DNA from: an uncultured cyanobacterium
GTDB lineage: Bacteria; Cyanobacteriota; Cyanobacteriia; PCC-6307; Cyanobiaceae
Length of the DNA stretch: 13,517 nt
NCBI GenBank assembly: GCA_903831165.1
Contig: CAIKWV010000455.1
Span: 1 to 13,517, forward strand
Reading direction: 5' to 3'
This document shows positions 1 to 7,600 of this stretch, piece after piece (the first letter of the stretch is position 1; each line of letters begins with the position of its first letter). The notes under the pieces were generated by a model, which made no database searches, was not told where the DNA came from, and saw only the letters and a list, made by a program, of their open reading frames with translations. The translations under genes and the position numbers were made by a program.

Positions 1-680
1 ACAGCCAGCACGGCTGGTTGGACAGTTGGCACAGCTTCAGTTTTGCGGACCATTTCGATCCCGACTGGATGGGTTTCGGCCCCCTGCGGGTGATCAACGA
101 CGACCGCATCGCCGCCGGCCGGGGCTTCGGCATGCACCCCCATCGCGACATGGAGATCATCACCGTGATGGTGGACGGAGCCCTAGAACACCAGGATTCC
201 CTAGGCCACAGCAGCACCCTCCACGCCGGAGAGGTGCAGCGCATGAGTGCCGGCACGGGCATCGTGCACAGCGAAATCAACACCGGCGAGCGGCCCTGCC
301 ATCTGCTGCAGATCTGGATCGAACCCAGCCGGCGGGGCATCCCCCCCAGCTACGAGCAACGGCCCTTTGCAAGCAGCCCGGGCTGGACGCCGCTGCTCGA
401 TCCCCAGGGCGGCGGCGACACCATGACGATCGAGCGGCCGGTGCGCCTGTGGCGGGGCCGGCTTGAGGCCGGTAGCGGTCTGGATCTCCCCCTGGCCCCG
501 GATGCCCAGGGCTGGCTCCAGATGATCGCCGGTGAACTGGAGCTCCAGGTGGACGGCCCTGCAGGAGCTGGCGGCGGTCGGCTGCAAGCGGGTGACGGCC
601 TGGGGCTGGCCGCCGGCCTGTCTGGCGCGATCAAGGGGCTGGTCGCCGGCACGGACCTGCTCTGGTTTGAACTGCGCTGA
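1..680 (+). CDS. Pirin family bicupin protein, 5' end outside window
   Basis: This is a cupin-fold, probably metal-binding protein of the pirin family (YhhW/YhaK-like); some members have quercetinase activity and others are regulatory or redox proteins. Counting from the TTG codon at 18, the candidate metal ligands are H40 and H42 (in MHPHRDME) and H84 and E86 (in GIVHSE), the classic pirin set. The reading frame is open to the left edge: codons from position 3 read SQHGWLDSWHSFSFADHFDP, which matches the usual pirin start region, so the true start lies upstream of the window and TTG 18 is not the start. The second cupin half (from about residue 130) is more divergent, as is usual. The stop is TGA 678-680. 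No terminator is obvious in the 92 bases before the next gene. The family call is firm; the substrate is unknown. Confidence 0.9.
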   Translation, partial: SQHGWLDSWHSFSFADHFDPDWMGFGPLRVINDDRIAAGRGFGMHPHRDMEIITVMVDGALEHQDSLGHSSTLHAGEVQRMSAGTGIVHSEINTGERPCHLLQIWIEPSRRGIPPSYEQRPFASSPGWTPLLDPQGGGDTMTIERPVRLWRGRLEAGSGLDLPLAPDAQGWLQMIAGELELQVDGPAGAGGGRLQAGDGLGLAAGLSGAIKGLVAGTDLLWFELR

Positions 681-772
681 GACCCCGGACCCCGCTCGCG
701 GCCCCATGAACGCCAGCCGTCTGGCCATGCGGGACAACACACCCCAGAGTTGAGGACCGACCGATCACCGCC

Positions 773-1369
773 ATGCCACCCGCCAACTGGTTCCTGGCTT
801 TAGTGGTGCCTGAACAGGCGCACCTGACGGAGTTGCTGGTCGATCTGCCCGCCGGCCTGCGCCCGTTCTGCGCCGCTGACCTGCACATCACCGTGGCCTT
901 TCTGGGCGCCTGCGGGGCGGAGCGGGCCTGGCGGGCCTGGCAGGCGATCGCCCCACTGCAGCATCCGGCCCTCGCCGTGGTCCCGGGCGGCTGGCGCGCC
1001 ATGGGCCCAGCTGAGACCCCTTCGGCCTATGCCCTGACCCTGGCGCCGGATTCCGCTGAAGAGCTCGATCAGGTCCATGGCTCCAGGCTGACCCGATCGC
1101 TGATCGAGCGCTGGCGCCTGCCGGCGCTGGCGGCCGCCGACCTGCCTCCGGAACGGCGGGCGGCCCTGCCCCACATCACCCTGGCCCGGCCCAGGCGGCG
1201 AGGCATGGCCGCCGGGCAGGCCGAGGTTGACGCCTGGCTGCAGCGGGCTCCCCGGCCCCGGCACGGTTTCGTTCTGGATCAGATCGCTCTGTACACCTGG
1301 GCGGACGACCGCCCGAGCCAGCTGTTCGCCATCCAGGCCCAGCGGCCCCTGGATCAGGCCCCGGGCTGA
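773..1369 (+). CDS. thpR: RNA 2',3'-cyclic phosphodiesterase (2H phosphoesterase, LigT/ThpR family)
   Basis: This 198-residue protein is predicted to open RNA 2',3'-cyclic phosphates to 2'-phosphates; the family was first described as 2'-5' RNA ligase. Both signature HxT motifs are present: LHITVAFLG at residues 37-45 (catalytic H38, T40) and LPHITLARP at 132-140 (catalytic H134, T136), at the normal separation for a protein close to the usual 180-200 residues. The N-terminus WFLALVVPE is the expected first strand. The start ATG 773 has no close Shine-Dalgarno sequence; a GAGG about 20 bases upstream is too far away to be convincing. The next gene begins two bases after the stop, so the pair is probably co-transcribed and translationally coupled. 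Confidence 0.88.
   Translation: MPPANWFLALVVPEQAHLTELLVDLPAGLRPFCAADLHITVAFLGACGAERAWRAWQAIAPLQHPALAVVPGGWRAMGPAETPSAYALTLAPDSAEELDQVHGSRLTRSLIERWRLPALAAADLPPERRAALPHITLARPRRRGMAAGQAEVDAWLQRAPRPRHGFVLDQIALYTWADDRPSQLFAIQAQRPLDQAPG
944..951. repeat. HIP1 octamer
   Basis: GCGATCGC, within the longer GGCGATCGCC, inside thpR. HIP1 is the highly iterated palindrome of many cyanobacterial genomes. Confidence 0.85.
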
Positions 1370-1371
1370 CA

Positions 1372-2070
1372 ATGAACGTGCTCCCAGCCGTTGACGTGGT
1401 GCTGCCGTTCTCTGTCGCCTGCGAGCGCAACAAGCAGCCGATCCTGGCGATGTTGCAGCAATGGTTGCCGCCGGAGGCCCGGGTGCTGGAGATCGGCTCG
1501 GGCAGCGGGCAACACGCCGTGTATTTCACCCAGCAGCTGGCGGACCTACACTGGCAGCCCAGCGAGCGCGCCAGCCAGCTGCCGGGCCTGGCGGCGCGGA
1601 TCGCCTGGCAAAGGGAGCCCGAACAGCAACCGGCGGCGGCGGGTTGGCAGCCCCTGGCCCCGGGATCGGAGTTGGCGGAGCCCATCGCCCTGGATGTCGA
1701 TCAGCGCGAGGCCTGGCCCACCCAGGCTTTCGATGCGGTGTTCAGCGCCAACACGCTGCACATCATGCCGGCGGCTTCGGTGCCCCAGCTTCTGGCCGGT
1801 GCCGCCCGGGTGCTGACGGCCGGCGGCCTGCTGCTGCTGTACGGCCCGTTTCTGGAGGGCGATCTGCCGGCAGCAGCCAGCAACCTCAGCTTTGATGCCC
1901 ATCTGCGCAGCCTCGATCCCCAGATGGGACTGCGCGACGTCCTGGACGTCAGGCAGCAGGCACGGGGTCTGGGCCTCGAACCCCTGGCCGATCTGGCGAT
2001 GCCGGCCCACAACCGCACCCTGGTGTTTCGGCGCTCAGAGGAGGCAGAACCCTCTTCCGCACAGGGGTGA
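1372..2070 (+). CDS. DUF938 class I SAM-dependent methyltransferase
   Basis: This 232-residue protein belongs to the DUF938 (UPF0585, METTL26-like) family of predicted S-adenosylmethionine-dependent methyltransferases; no substrate is established. The family N-terminal signature is visible as ACERNKQPIL (residues 16-25), followed by the SAM-binding motif I VLEIGSGSGQH (38-48). The acidic strand and post-I region ANTLHIMP (126-133) and the C-terminal GLRDVLDV and MPAHNRTLVF segments are also typical. The start ATG 1372 lies two bases after the thpR stop and lacks a clear ribosome binding site, so it is probably read by coupling. The N-terminal ten residues and the acidic tail after residue 221 lie outside the conserved core. 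Confidence 0.88.
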   Translation: MNVLPAVDVVLPFSVACERNKQPILAMLQQWLPPEARVLEIGSGSGQHAVYFTQQLADLHWQPSERASQLPGLAARIAWQREPEQQPAAAGWQPLAPGSELAEPIALDVDQREAWPTQAFDAVFSANTLHIMPAASVPQLLAGAARVLTAGGLLLLYGPFLEGDLPAAASNLSFDAHLRSLDPQMGLRDVLDVRQQARGLGLEPLADLAMPAHNRTLVFRRSEEAEPSSAQG

Positions 2071-2172
2071 TCAGCGGAGCTGATCGCTGCCAGAGGCAAT
2101 GCCGAACAGTGAGAGCGCCAGAGCAGCGCCAACCACCATTAGATTTTCTTCAGTTTTGAACCCGGACCTCCG

Positions 2173-2316
2173 ATGGCTGAATCTCCTTCCCGTTTCGGTT
2201 TCGTCGGCTTTGCCGAAACCTGGAACGGCCGCCTGGCCATGCTTGGCTTCGTGATTGGGCTCGCCACCGAGCTGCTGACCGGCCAGGGCATTCTCGGCCA
2301 ACTGGGTCTGGGCTGA
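2173..2316 (+). CDS. hli: High-light-inducible protein (Hlip/SCP), single-helix chlorophyll-binding protein
   Basis: This 47-residue gene encodes a thylakoid one-helix protein of the LHC superfamily that protects photosystem assembly intermediates by binding chlorophyll and carotenoid. The chlorophyll-binding motif is complete: E15, N18 and R20 in AETWNGRLAMLGF, running into a single transmembrane helix (about 20-36). The C-terminal stretch TELLTGQGIL is typical of short picocyanobacterial Hlips. It is nearly identical to the second Hlip in this window (13329-13472, opposite strand), differing at about seven positions. The start is the only ATG before the motif. The five bases CCTCC lie just upstream of it and there is no purine-rich Shine-Dalgarno sequence. 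A strong terminator follows, so this is probably a single-gene transcript. Confidence 0.95.
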   Translation: MAESPSRFGFVGFAETWNGRLAMLGFVIGLATELLTGQGILGQLGLG

Positions 2317-2354
2317 ACCAGCCGCAACCTGTCTCGACAACAACGTGGGTTTTC

Positions 2355-2388
2355 AGGCCCGGATGGTGGTGACCATCCGGGCCTTTTT
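2355..2388 (+). terminator. Rho-independent terminator of the first hli gene
   Basis: There is a perfect 13-bp stem: AGGCCCGGATGGT (2355-2367) pairs with ACCATCCGGGCCT (2372-2384) around a GGTG loop. Four further T residues follow (2385-2388), giving a run of five T's. It begins 39 bases after the hli stop codon. The stem core and the trailing TTGCTGG recur at the second hli gene. Confidence 0.92.
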
Positions 2389-2614
2389 GCTGGAACAGCA
2401 GGGGCCGAGCGCCAGCGTGATCCGCAGGTGACGATGGCGACTGAGCCGCTGCAGGCCTGATCAGCAAGGTCAAGCCAGGACAGCCGCGAAGTGTCGAGCC
2501 GTGTCCCGACATCGTCAGCACCAGCGAGGGCTATGGCCTGGCCAGGACCCGATCAGAACTGGGTCGAGCCGACGGGCTAGCGTTGCCATATCGCCTCACC
2601 GAGCACCAGCGCCC
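2389..2614. other. Gene-free spacer between hli and the convergent DUF2811 gene
   Basis: This GC-rich spacer follows the hli terminator and precedes the 3' end of the minus-strand DUF2811 gene. I see no tRNA, no small protein with a recognisable family, and no clear terminator for the DUF2811 transcript. The plus-strand frame that is open across it has no recognisable domain. Confidence 0.5.
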
Positions 2615-3049
2615 TCAAGCTGCGGAGGGCCAGGACCGGTCCTGCTGCAGCCGTTGCGAGGGATTGAGCGGATGCACCCGAACCGGATCGGGCCTGGTCT
2701 GGGGCAGGCCAGGACTCGCCGGCGGCGTCGGTTGGCTGCCCTCGCGGCGGAACAGACCATTGAGATAGTGGCGCGAGACGGCTCGATCCGTACTGCCGTG
2801 CTGGAACAGGAAACCGGCCAGCGAAGCTTGCATCAACCGGTATTGATCCCACTGGGGATGGGTGCGGACGAACTCCCGCATCGCGTCATAGAGATCTTCC
2901 GGCAACTCGTTGACCACACTCACATAGGTGGGGGCATGCTCCGGTGCCGAAGGGACACGCTGCTGGCTGAATCGGGAAGGCTCGGACGTCGGGCTCACGC
3001 GGCGCTGCTCGGCTCTGGGTGGCCCCATAAGGCCACGCCGTGCGGCCAT
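2615..3049 (-). CDS. DUF2811 domain protein (cyanobacterial, function unknown)
   Basis: The translation (144 residues from ATG 3049) contains a DUF2811 core at about residues 41-100. Readable segments are YVSVVNELPEDLYDAM, THPQWDQYRLMQASLAGFLF and DRAVSRHYLNGLF. This family is found in cyanobacteria and is thought to be a small helical protein, but no function is known. Residues 1-40 are basic, proline-rich and low in complexity, and the tail after 101 is proline- and arginine-rich, so both ends look disordered. The start is uncertain: TTG 3055, ATG 3049 and ATG 3028 are all in frame, none with a good Shine-Dalgarno sequence, and the conserved core begins much later. The gene is convergent with the first hli gene. 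The family call is good; the boundaries are approximate. Confidence 0.75.
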   Translation of the reverse strand: MAARRGLMGPPRAEQRRVSPTSEPSRFSQQRVPSAPEHAPTYVSVVNELPEDLYDAMREFVRTHPQWDQYRLMQASLAGFLFQHGSTDRAVSRHYLNGLFRREGSQPTPPASPGLPQTRPDPVRVHPLNPSQRLQQDRSWPSAA

Positions 3050-3496
3050 CGTCAAAACGGTGTGGTCTGGCCCATCCCAATGGGACCAACACCGCGAATT
3101 GAGTCGCTACCTGATGAGTCGCTCCTGAGCTCAGGGATGGCCTCGGGCGGAGGACCCTGGTTCGCGGCCGTCAAGGGGAGAACCTGTTTTCCCCAGCCTG
3201 GGGCCGGGCCCGGCATCTGGAGGGTGGCTTGCGGTGAGCTGGCTGTGGAAAACCCTGGGCCGAGTTGGGGACGACGACCGGGAGCGGCGGCAGAAATGAA
3301 TCCCACAGATTTACTGATCGGTCGCAAGCGCTGGCGGCGAAAACGTTGATCGCATCGCTCCGCCGCCAGGGGCCCTGAGGCCATGGACCCTGCTGGGTCG
3401 TCATGGCGACCGGCCGGCCTTGACCCGGCAACGTCAGCCGATGCTGGCACTGCCGCATCGGCAACAGCACGACGCCAGCGAGGCCGCCAGGATTCG
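3050..3496. other. 447-base gene-free region rich in inverted repeats
   Basis: This region separates the divergent DUF2811 (-) and transglutaminase-like (+) genes and probably carries both promoters. It holds a 15-base imperfect direct repeat (GAGTCGCTaCCTGAT at 3101-3115, then GAGTCGCTcCTGAGC at 3116-3130). It also holds a 12-base palindrome CCTGAGCTCAGG (3124-3135). Two mutually exclusive hairpins follow: GGGGA 3175-3179 with TCCCC 3190-3194, or CCCCA 3191-3195 with TGGGG 3199-3203. The palindrome GCCGGGCCCGGC lies at 3203-3214. No convincing -10/-35 pair was found. An upstream in-frame ATG at 3383 could extend the transglutaminase-like gene into this region. Confidence 0.5.
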
Positions 3497-4486
3497 GTGG
3501 ATCCAATCAAGTCTCCCCCACTTCCGCCAGTGCATCTGCGAATTGGCTGCCAGCTGGACCTGCGCTGTGAGGTGGCGACACCGATCCTGGCCCTGGTGCA
3601 TCCCCACACCAGCCTCCAGGCCGACCTGCGTTCGGAAGAACTGGTGCATCTGCATCCCGATCGCACCATGGAGGTGCTGCGAGATCAGTCCGGCAATCGT
3701 TGGTGCCGTCTGATGGCGCCCAGTGGTGTCACCCGCTTCAGCTATGCCACCACCATCGCCTGCCCCGACCACTGCGATCCGGTGCTGCCCTCGGTGCCCC
3801 AGTGCCCGATCCACAGCTTGCCGATCGACACCTACCGCTACCTCAATGCCAGCACCTATTGCGACACGGCTGCGCTGATGTCGCTGGCCTGGCAGACCTT
3901 TGCCACGGTTCCCCGGGGCTGGCCCCTGGTGCAGGCGATCTGTGACTGGGTGCATGGCCAGATTCGCTTTGACTACGAAGCGGTGCGGCCCCAGAAGACA
4001 GCCGGCGACACCCTCGCCGATGGCGCCGGGGTCTGCCGCGACTTCGCCCATCTGGCCATCAGCCTCTGCCGCTGCCTCAACATTCCAGCCCGCTATTGCA
4101 CCGGCTATCTCGGCTACACGGGCATGGCGATCGGTGAGGCCCCGGTGGACTTCTCCGCCTGGTTCGAAGCCTTTCTCGGCGATCGTTGGTATGTGTTCGA
4201 TGCCCGCCACAACATCCCTCGCTGTGGGCGGGTGTTGATCGCCCGCGGCCGCGACGCCGCCGATGTGCCCTTTCTGCGCTCCTTCGGTGACCATCAGCTG
4301 ATGCGTCTGCAGGTGATCACGGAGTCGATCACCGAGTCGATTGCAACCTCGCTCAACGGAGCTGACGACGGATGCAAGGCCACGGCAGAACACGAACGTG
4401 GTGGTGCCATCCCGATCGATGACGCCGGAGCCAGCGACAGCAGTGCCCGTGACTCCGTTGAAGAATCGCCCTGCCTGTTGGTCTGA
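3497..4486 (+). CDS. Transglutaminase-like cysteine protein with N-terminal bacterial transglutaminase domain
   Basis: This protein of the transglutaminase-like superfamily probably cleaves or forms peptide amide bonds in the cytoplasm; no signal peptide is seen. Numbered from GTG 3497 (329 residues), an N-terminal beta domain (about 12-90) precedes the catalytic core. The core has the nucleophile Cys180 in GAGVCRDFAH and Asp235 in YVFDARHN. The third catalytic position, usually His in an xHAWFE segment, is Ser220 (DFSAWFEAFLG); His238 in DARHN is the nearest alternative. The family hallmark IARGRDAADV follows. The last ~55 residues are a variable, Ser/Asp-rich tail. GTG 3497 was chosen because AGGA lies just upstream and the domain starts soon after. 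ATG 3383 adds 38 low-complexity residues and cannot be excluded. It is convergent with the large ligase gene. Confidence 0.85.
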   Translation: MDPIKSPPLPPVHLRIGCQLDLRCEVATPILALVHPHTSLQADLRSEELVHLHPDRTMEVLRDQSGNRWCRLMAPSGVTRFSYATTIACPDHCDPVLPSVPQCPIHSLPIDTYRYLNASTYCDTAALMSLAWQTFATVPRGWPLVQAICDWVHGQIRFDYEAVRPQKTAGDTLADGAGVCRDFAHLAISLCRCLNIPARYCTGYLGYTGMAIGEAPVDFSAWFEAFLGDRWYVFDARHNIPRCGRVLIARGRDAADVPFLRSFGDHQLMRLQVITESITESIATSLNGADDGCKATAEHERGGAIPIDDAGASDSSARDSVEESPCLLV

Positions 4487-4629
4487 TTGTGCCGGCGGCC
4501 CAGCCGACGTTGGTGCCATCGCACGCGTGATCGCAGCAACAGTGAGCCGACAGTCAAATGATTGTCGCCATCATGGTTGTCGTCAAGGCTGAAACGTCTC
4601 TCCAGGTACGGGATTTGGGAACCAGAAGC

Positions 4630-7600
4630 TCACGGCGATGACAGCGCCCAGCCCTGCAACCAGGTTTTGAGCATGGCGAGCTGATGGGGGGGAGCGGGCG
4701 AGTTCGGCGCCTGGCAGTCGACGAGCTCATCGTCCACGAAGTGGCAGAGATCGACGCGATCGAGCGGCAATCCCCGATGGAACAGCTCATCGCTCTGCAC
4801 GACCAGGAGCAGGAACTCAACTCGAGGGGACAGCAGCAAGGCACGGCTGCGGCCAAACAGGCCCTCGATCGCCATGGGCAAAAGTTGGTCAGGCGTCGCC
4901 CAGGTGATTGCGGCGGTGGTGAGCACCGCAGCCACACCGGCGGCATGCAGACAGACCTGCTGAGCCCTGGCCGCCTTCAGGGCTGCGGCGCCACCGACGA
5001 ACACATGCACCGGAATGCGCCCAGCACCGTCGATGAAGCTCTGCAGAAAGACAGGGATTCGGCTGCGTGAGATCGAGCCATCGCCGAGGACAGGTGCAAA
5101 GTTGACTTCATTGATGACGGCACCATTCTGATACCAAGGAATAGCAAGGTCAAGCGAAATGAGGTCAATCCCCGCCATGCTCAGCCCAAACAAACGGGCC
5201 GCACCGATGGCAATTCGCAGATTTTCAGGGTGAATGGTCTCGGAAACATCTTCGTCAACACCACCCCATGCCGTGGTTTCAATCGGTCGCAACGGCACAA
5301 ACGACCGCAAAGCCGGGATCGACTTCAGATTCAACCCAGCCGCCTGCAGGCTCGCCTCAGCCAAGTCATCCAGTTGCGGAATGGGATCCCGTTGCCACGG
5401 TGGTCGTTGATCGGCGCGCTCACGGGCCTGCCGCACCAGATCACCCACCGTCAGGCGGCCGTCGCCATAGACGCCGATCGGGAGCCGTTTGACGGCATAC
5501 AGCAACGTACCCGCCACGATGAACAGCCGGTGACAAACCCCAGGCACCTGGCGCTCCACCAGCACCTGGCCAAGTCGCGAATGGCTGCGAGCAACGGCAT
5601 AGGCCTGGGCCAAGGCGTCATCATCGGCGATGGCCACCGCCACCCCTTCACCTCGATCGGCATCGACGGGCTTGACCACCACGGGCCAACCGATGCGACC
5701 GGCCTGCGTTCGCGCCTCTTCCAGATTGGCAGCCAGACCATGAAAGGCATGGGGGTAGCCGGCTCGAGCCAGCAGCCTGGCGGTGACCAATTTGTTGTGA
5801 CTCAACTGAACAGACATATGGGAATCAGCTTCCGTACTACTGCGGTCCATCCGCTTGGCCTTTGCCCCCCAACCCAGTTGGAAGATGCCACGGCCAAGCG
5901 ACAACAACGGAATGTCACGTTGATGGGCTGCCATAAGCACGGGCACACGCGACTTTCCGGGTGGCAGGACGTGTTTGAACTGGGTTTCAGCGACCTGGTT
6001 AAGGTGGGAGAACAAGCTGGACTGATGTTCAGGCGTGATCGGGTGGTTCGCCATCCAAGTGAGGATGCCCAGGCCCTGATTGAGAGCCTGGCGATAAATC
6101 TGGGGTGACAGTTCTTCGATCAGGCTGAAATCAACCGCCACTCGCCATGAGGTTGGCTCTGACGATGACTCTGGTGATGGTGGCGAAACCAGAAGCCGTA
6201 GATCGGGCTTCGCAAGGATCGGAATCTGGGCGATCTGCAGCAGGCTGGTCGCCAGCAACAGCGCCCGATCGATCCAGGCCAAGGCGGCCTCCCGGTCCTG
6301 CTCCGGGGCCAGGGGCCTGCCAAACCATTGCGGTTCCTGCTCGAAGGCCAAGGGACCCAGCAGCCACTGGTCAATGCGTCCCAGCTCAGCAGCAACGGGC
6401 CACTGGAGTTCAGCCAGAACGCGGAACGCCGGTAGCGGGGCCTGGAGCAAGGCCTGGAAGCATTGAAACGACCCATCCGCAGAACTTGATGGTTCAGCCA
6501 CGGGACTGGGCTGCAATTGACGCTGCAACAGTGTTCTGAGTTCCTGGCGTTGCAGCTTGCCCATCGGATTACGGGGAAGCTGCTCCATGATCACGACACT
6601 GCTGAGATAGAGACGGCCCAGATGGCCCTGGACGAACGCAAGCAACTCCTCTTCTCTGGTGATGGCCTGGTCCACCAGAACAACAGCAGCTACCGAAACA
6701 TCCTGATGGACAGGATGACGTAAGGGCATGACCACCGCTTCAGCCACCGCTGGATGGGACTGTAAGCAAACCTCGACTTCGACGGGGTCGATGTTGATGC
6801 CATTGATCAGCATCATCGCATCCGTCCGTCCTGCATGGATCAGCAATCCATCGGACCTCAGCATGGCCCGATCGCCTGGATAGAACCAACCCTGACGGAA
6901 GGCGGCGGCTGTGGCCTTGCCATCATCGTGGTAACCGCTGATTGTGGTAGCCGAACGAATGCGGACCTGGCCATGTTGACCCGCTGGCAGGGGACGTTCC
7001 TGGTCATCGACCACTTCAAGCTCAAATCCTGGCACTAGGTATCCCACCGATCGCGGCACATCAAAAACCTCCGGTGGTCCCACACAGCTACAGGTGCTGC
7101 ATTCATTCGCGCCATAGGTCACATAGACGGAACGGCAGAGTCGGTCCCTGAGCCGGCGGCGCAGCTCATCGGTCACCGTCGAACCCGTGATCCAAAGGGC
7201 GGTCAACCCGTGCCAGCAGCCCGTCCGCTCTGGGGTCAAGGCGTTCAGAATGATTTCATAGTGAAACACCGTCCCATAGACGACCGTTGCCGGTCCATCG
7301 AGCAGCTGCGAAAGCTTCAACAGGCTGCTGGGCTCGGGGAGCACGACGGCGGCACCAATGGCGAAAGCCTCCAGCAGTCGCTGTTTGCTGCTGTGAAAAT
7401 CAAGACCAATCAACGAGAGAATTCGATCCTGCTGGCCATAGGGAAGCCAGTGTGGCGCCCGTTGCATGCGCTCGAGAATCTGACGATGGCCAATGGGCAA
7501 GAACTTGGGCTTGCCGGTCGAGCCCGATCCAACCAGGATTGTCCATGGTGCTTCAGGATCGCTGACAGGCTCAGGCGGGTTCTGCGCTGGGCTCTGCCAG

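Noticed and set aside
2501..3349. 282-codon plus-strand open frame
   Set aside because: It covers the DUF2811 gene on the other strand and is Arg/Pro/Gly-rich without a recognisable domain; long shadow frames are expected at this GC content.
3434..4519. 361-codon minus-strand open frame
   Set aside because: It is antisense to the transglutaminase-like gene, whose motifs are clear, and its translation is low-complexity Gly/Ala/His/Gln-rich.
4487..4629. Terminator or RNA gene between the two convergent genes
   Set aside because: Only short, imperfect inverted repeats around ACGCGT were seen, with no T tract and no tRNA-like cloverleaf.
5230..6108. 292-codon plus-strand open frame
   Set aside because: It is antisense to the ATP-grasp half of the large ligase; no domain was recognised.
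7487..7503. Carrier-protein (PCP/ACP) domain in the ligase linker
   Set aside because: No GGxS phosphopantetheine site was found between residues 480 and 700; the linker SPVAEPSSSADGS is simple low-complexity sequence.
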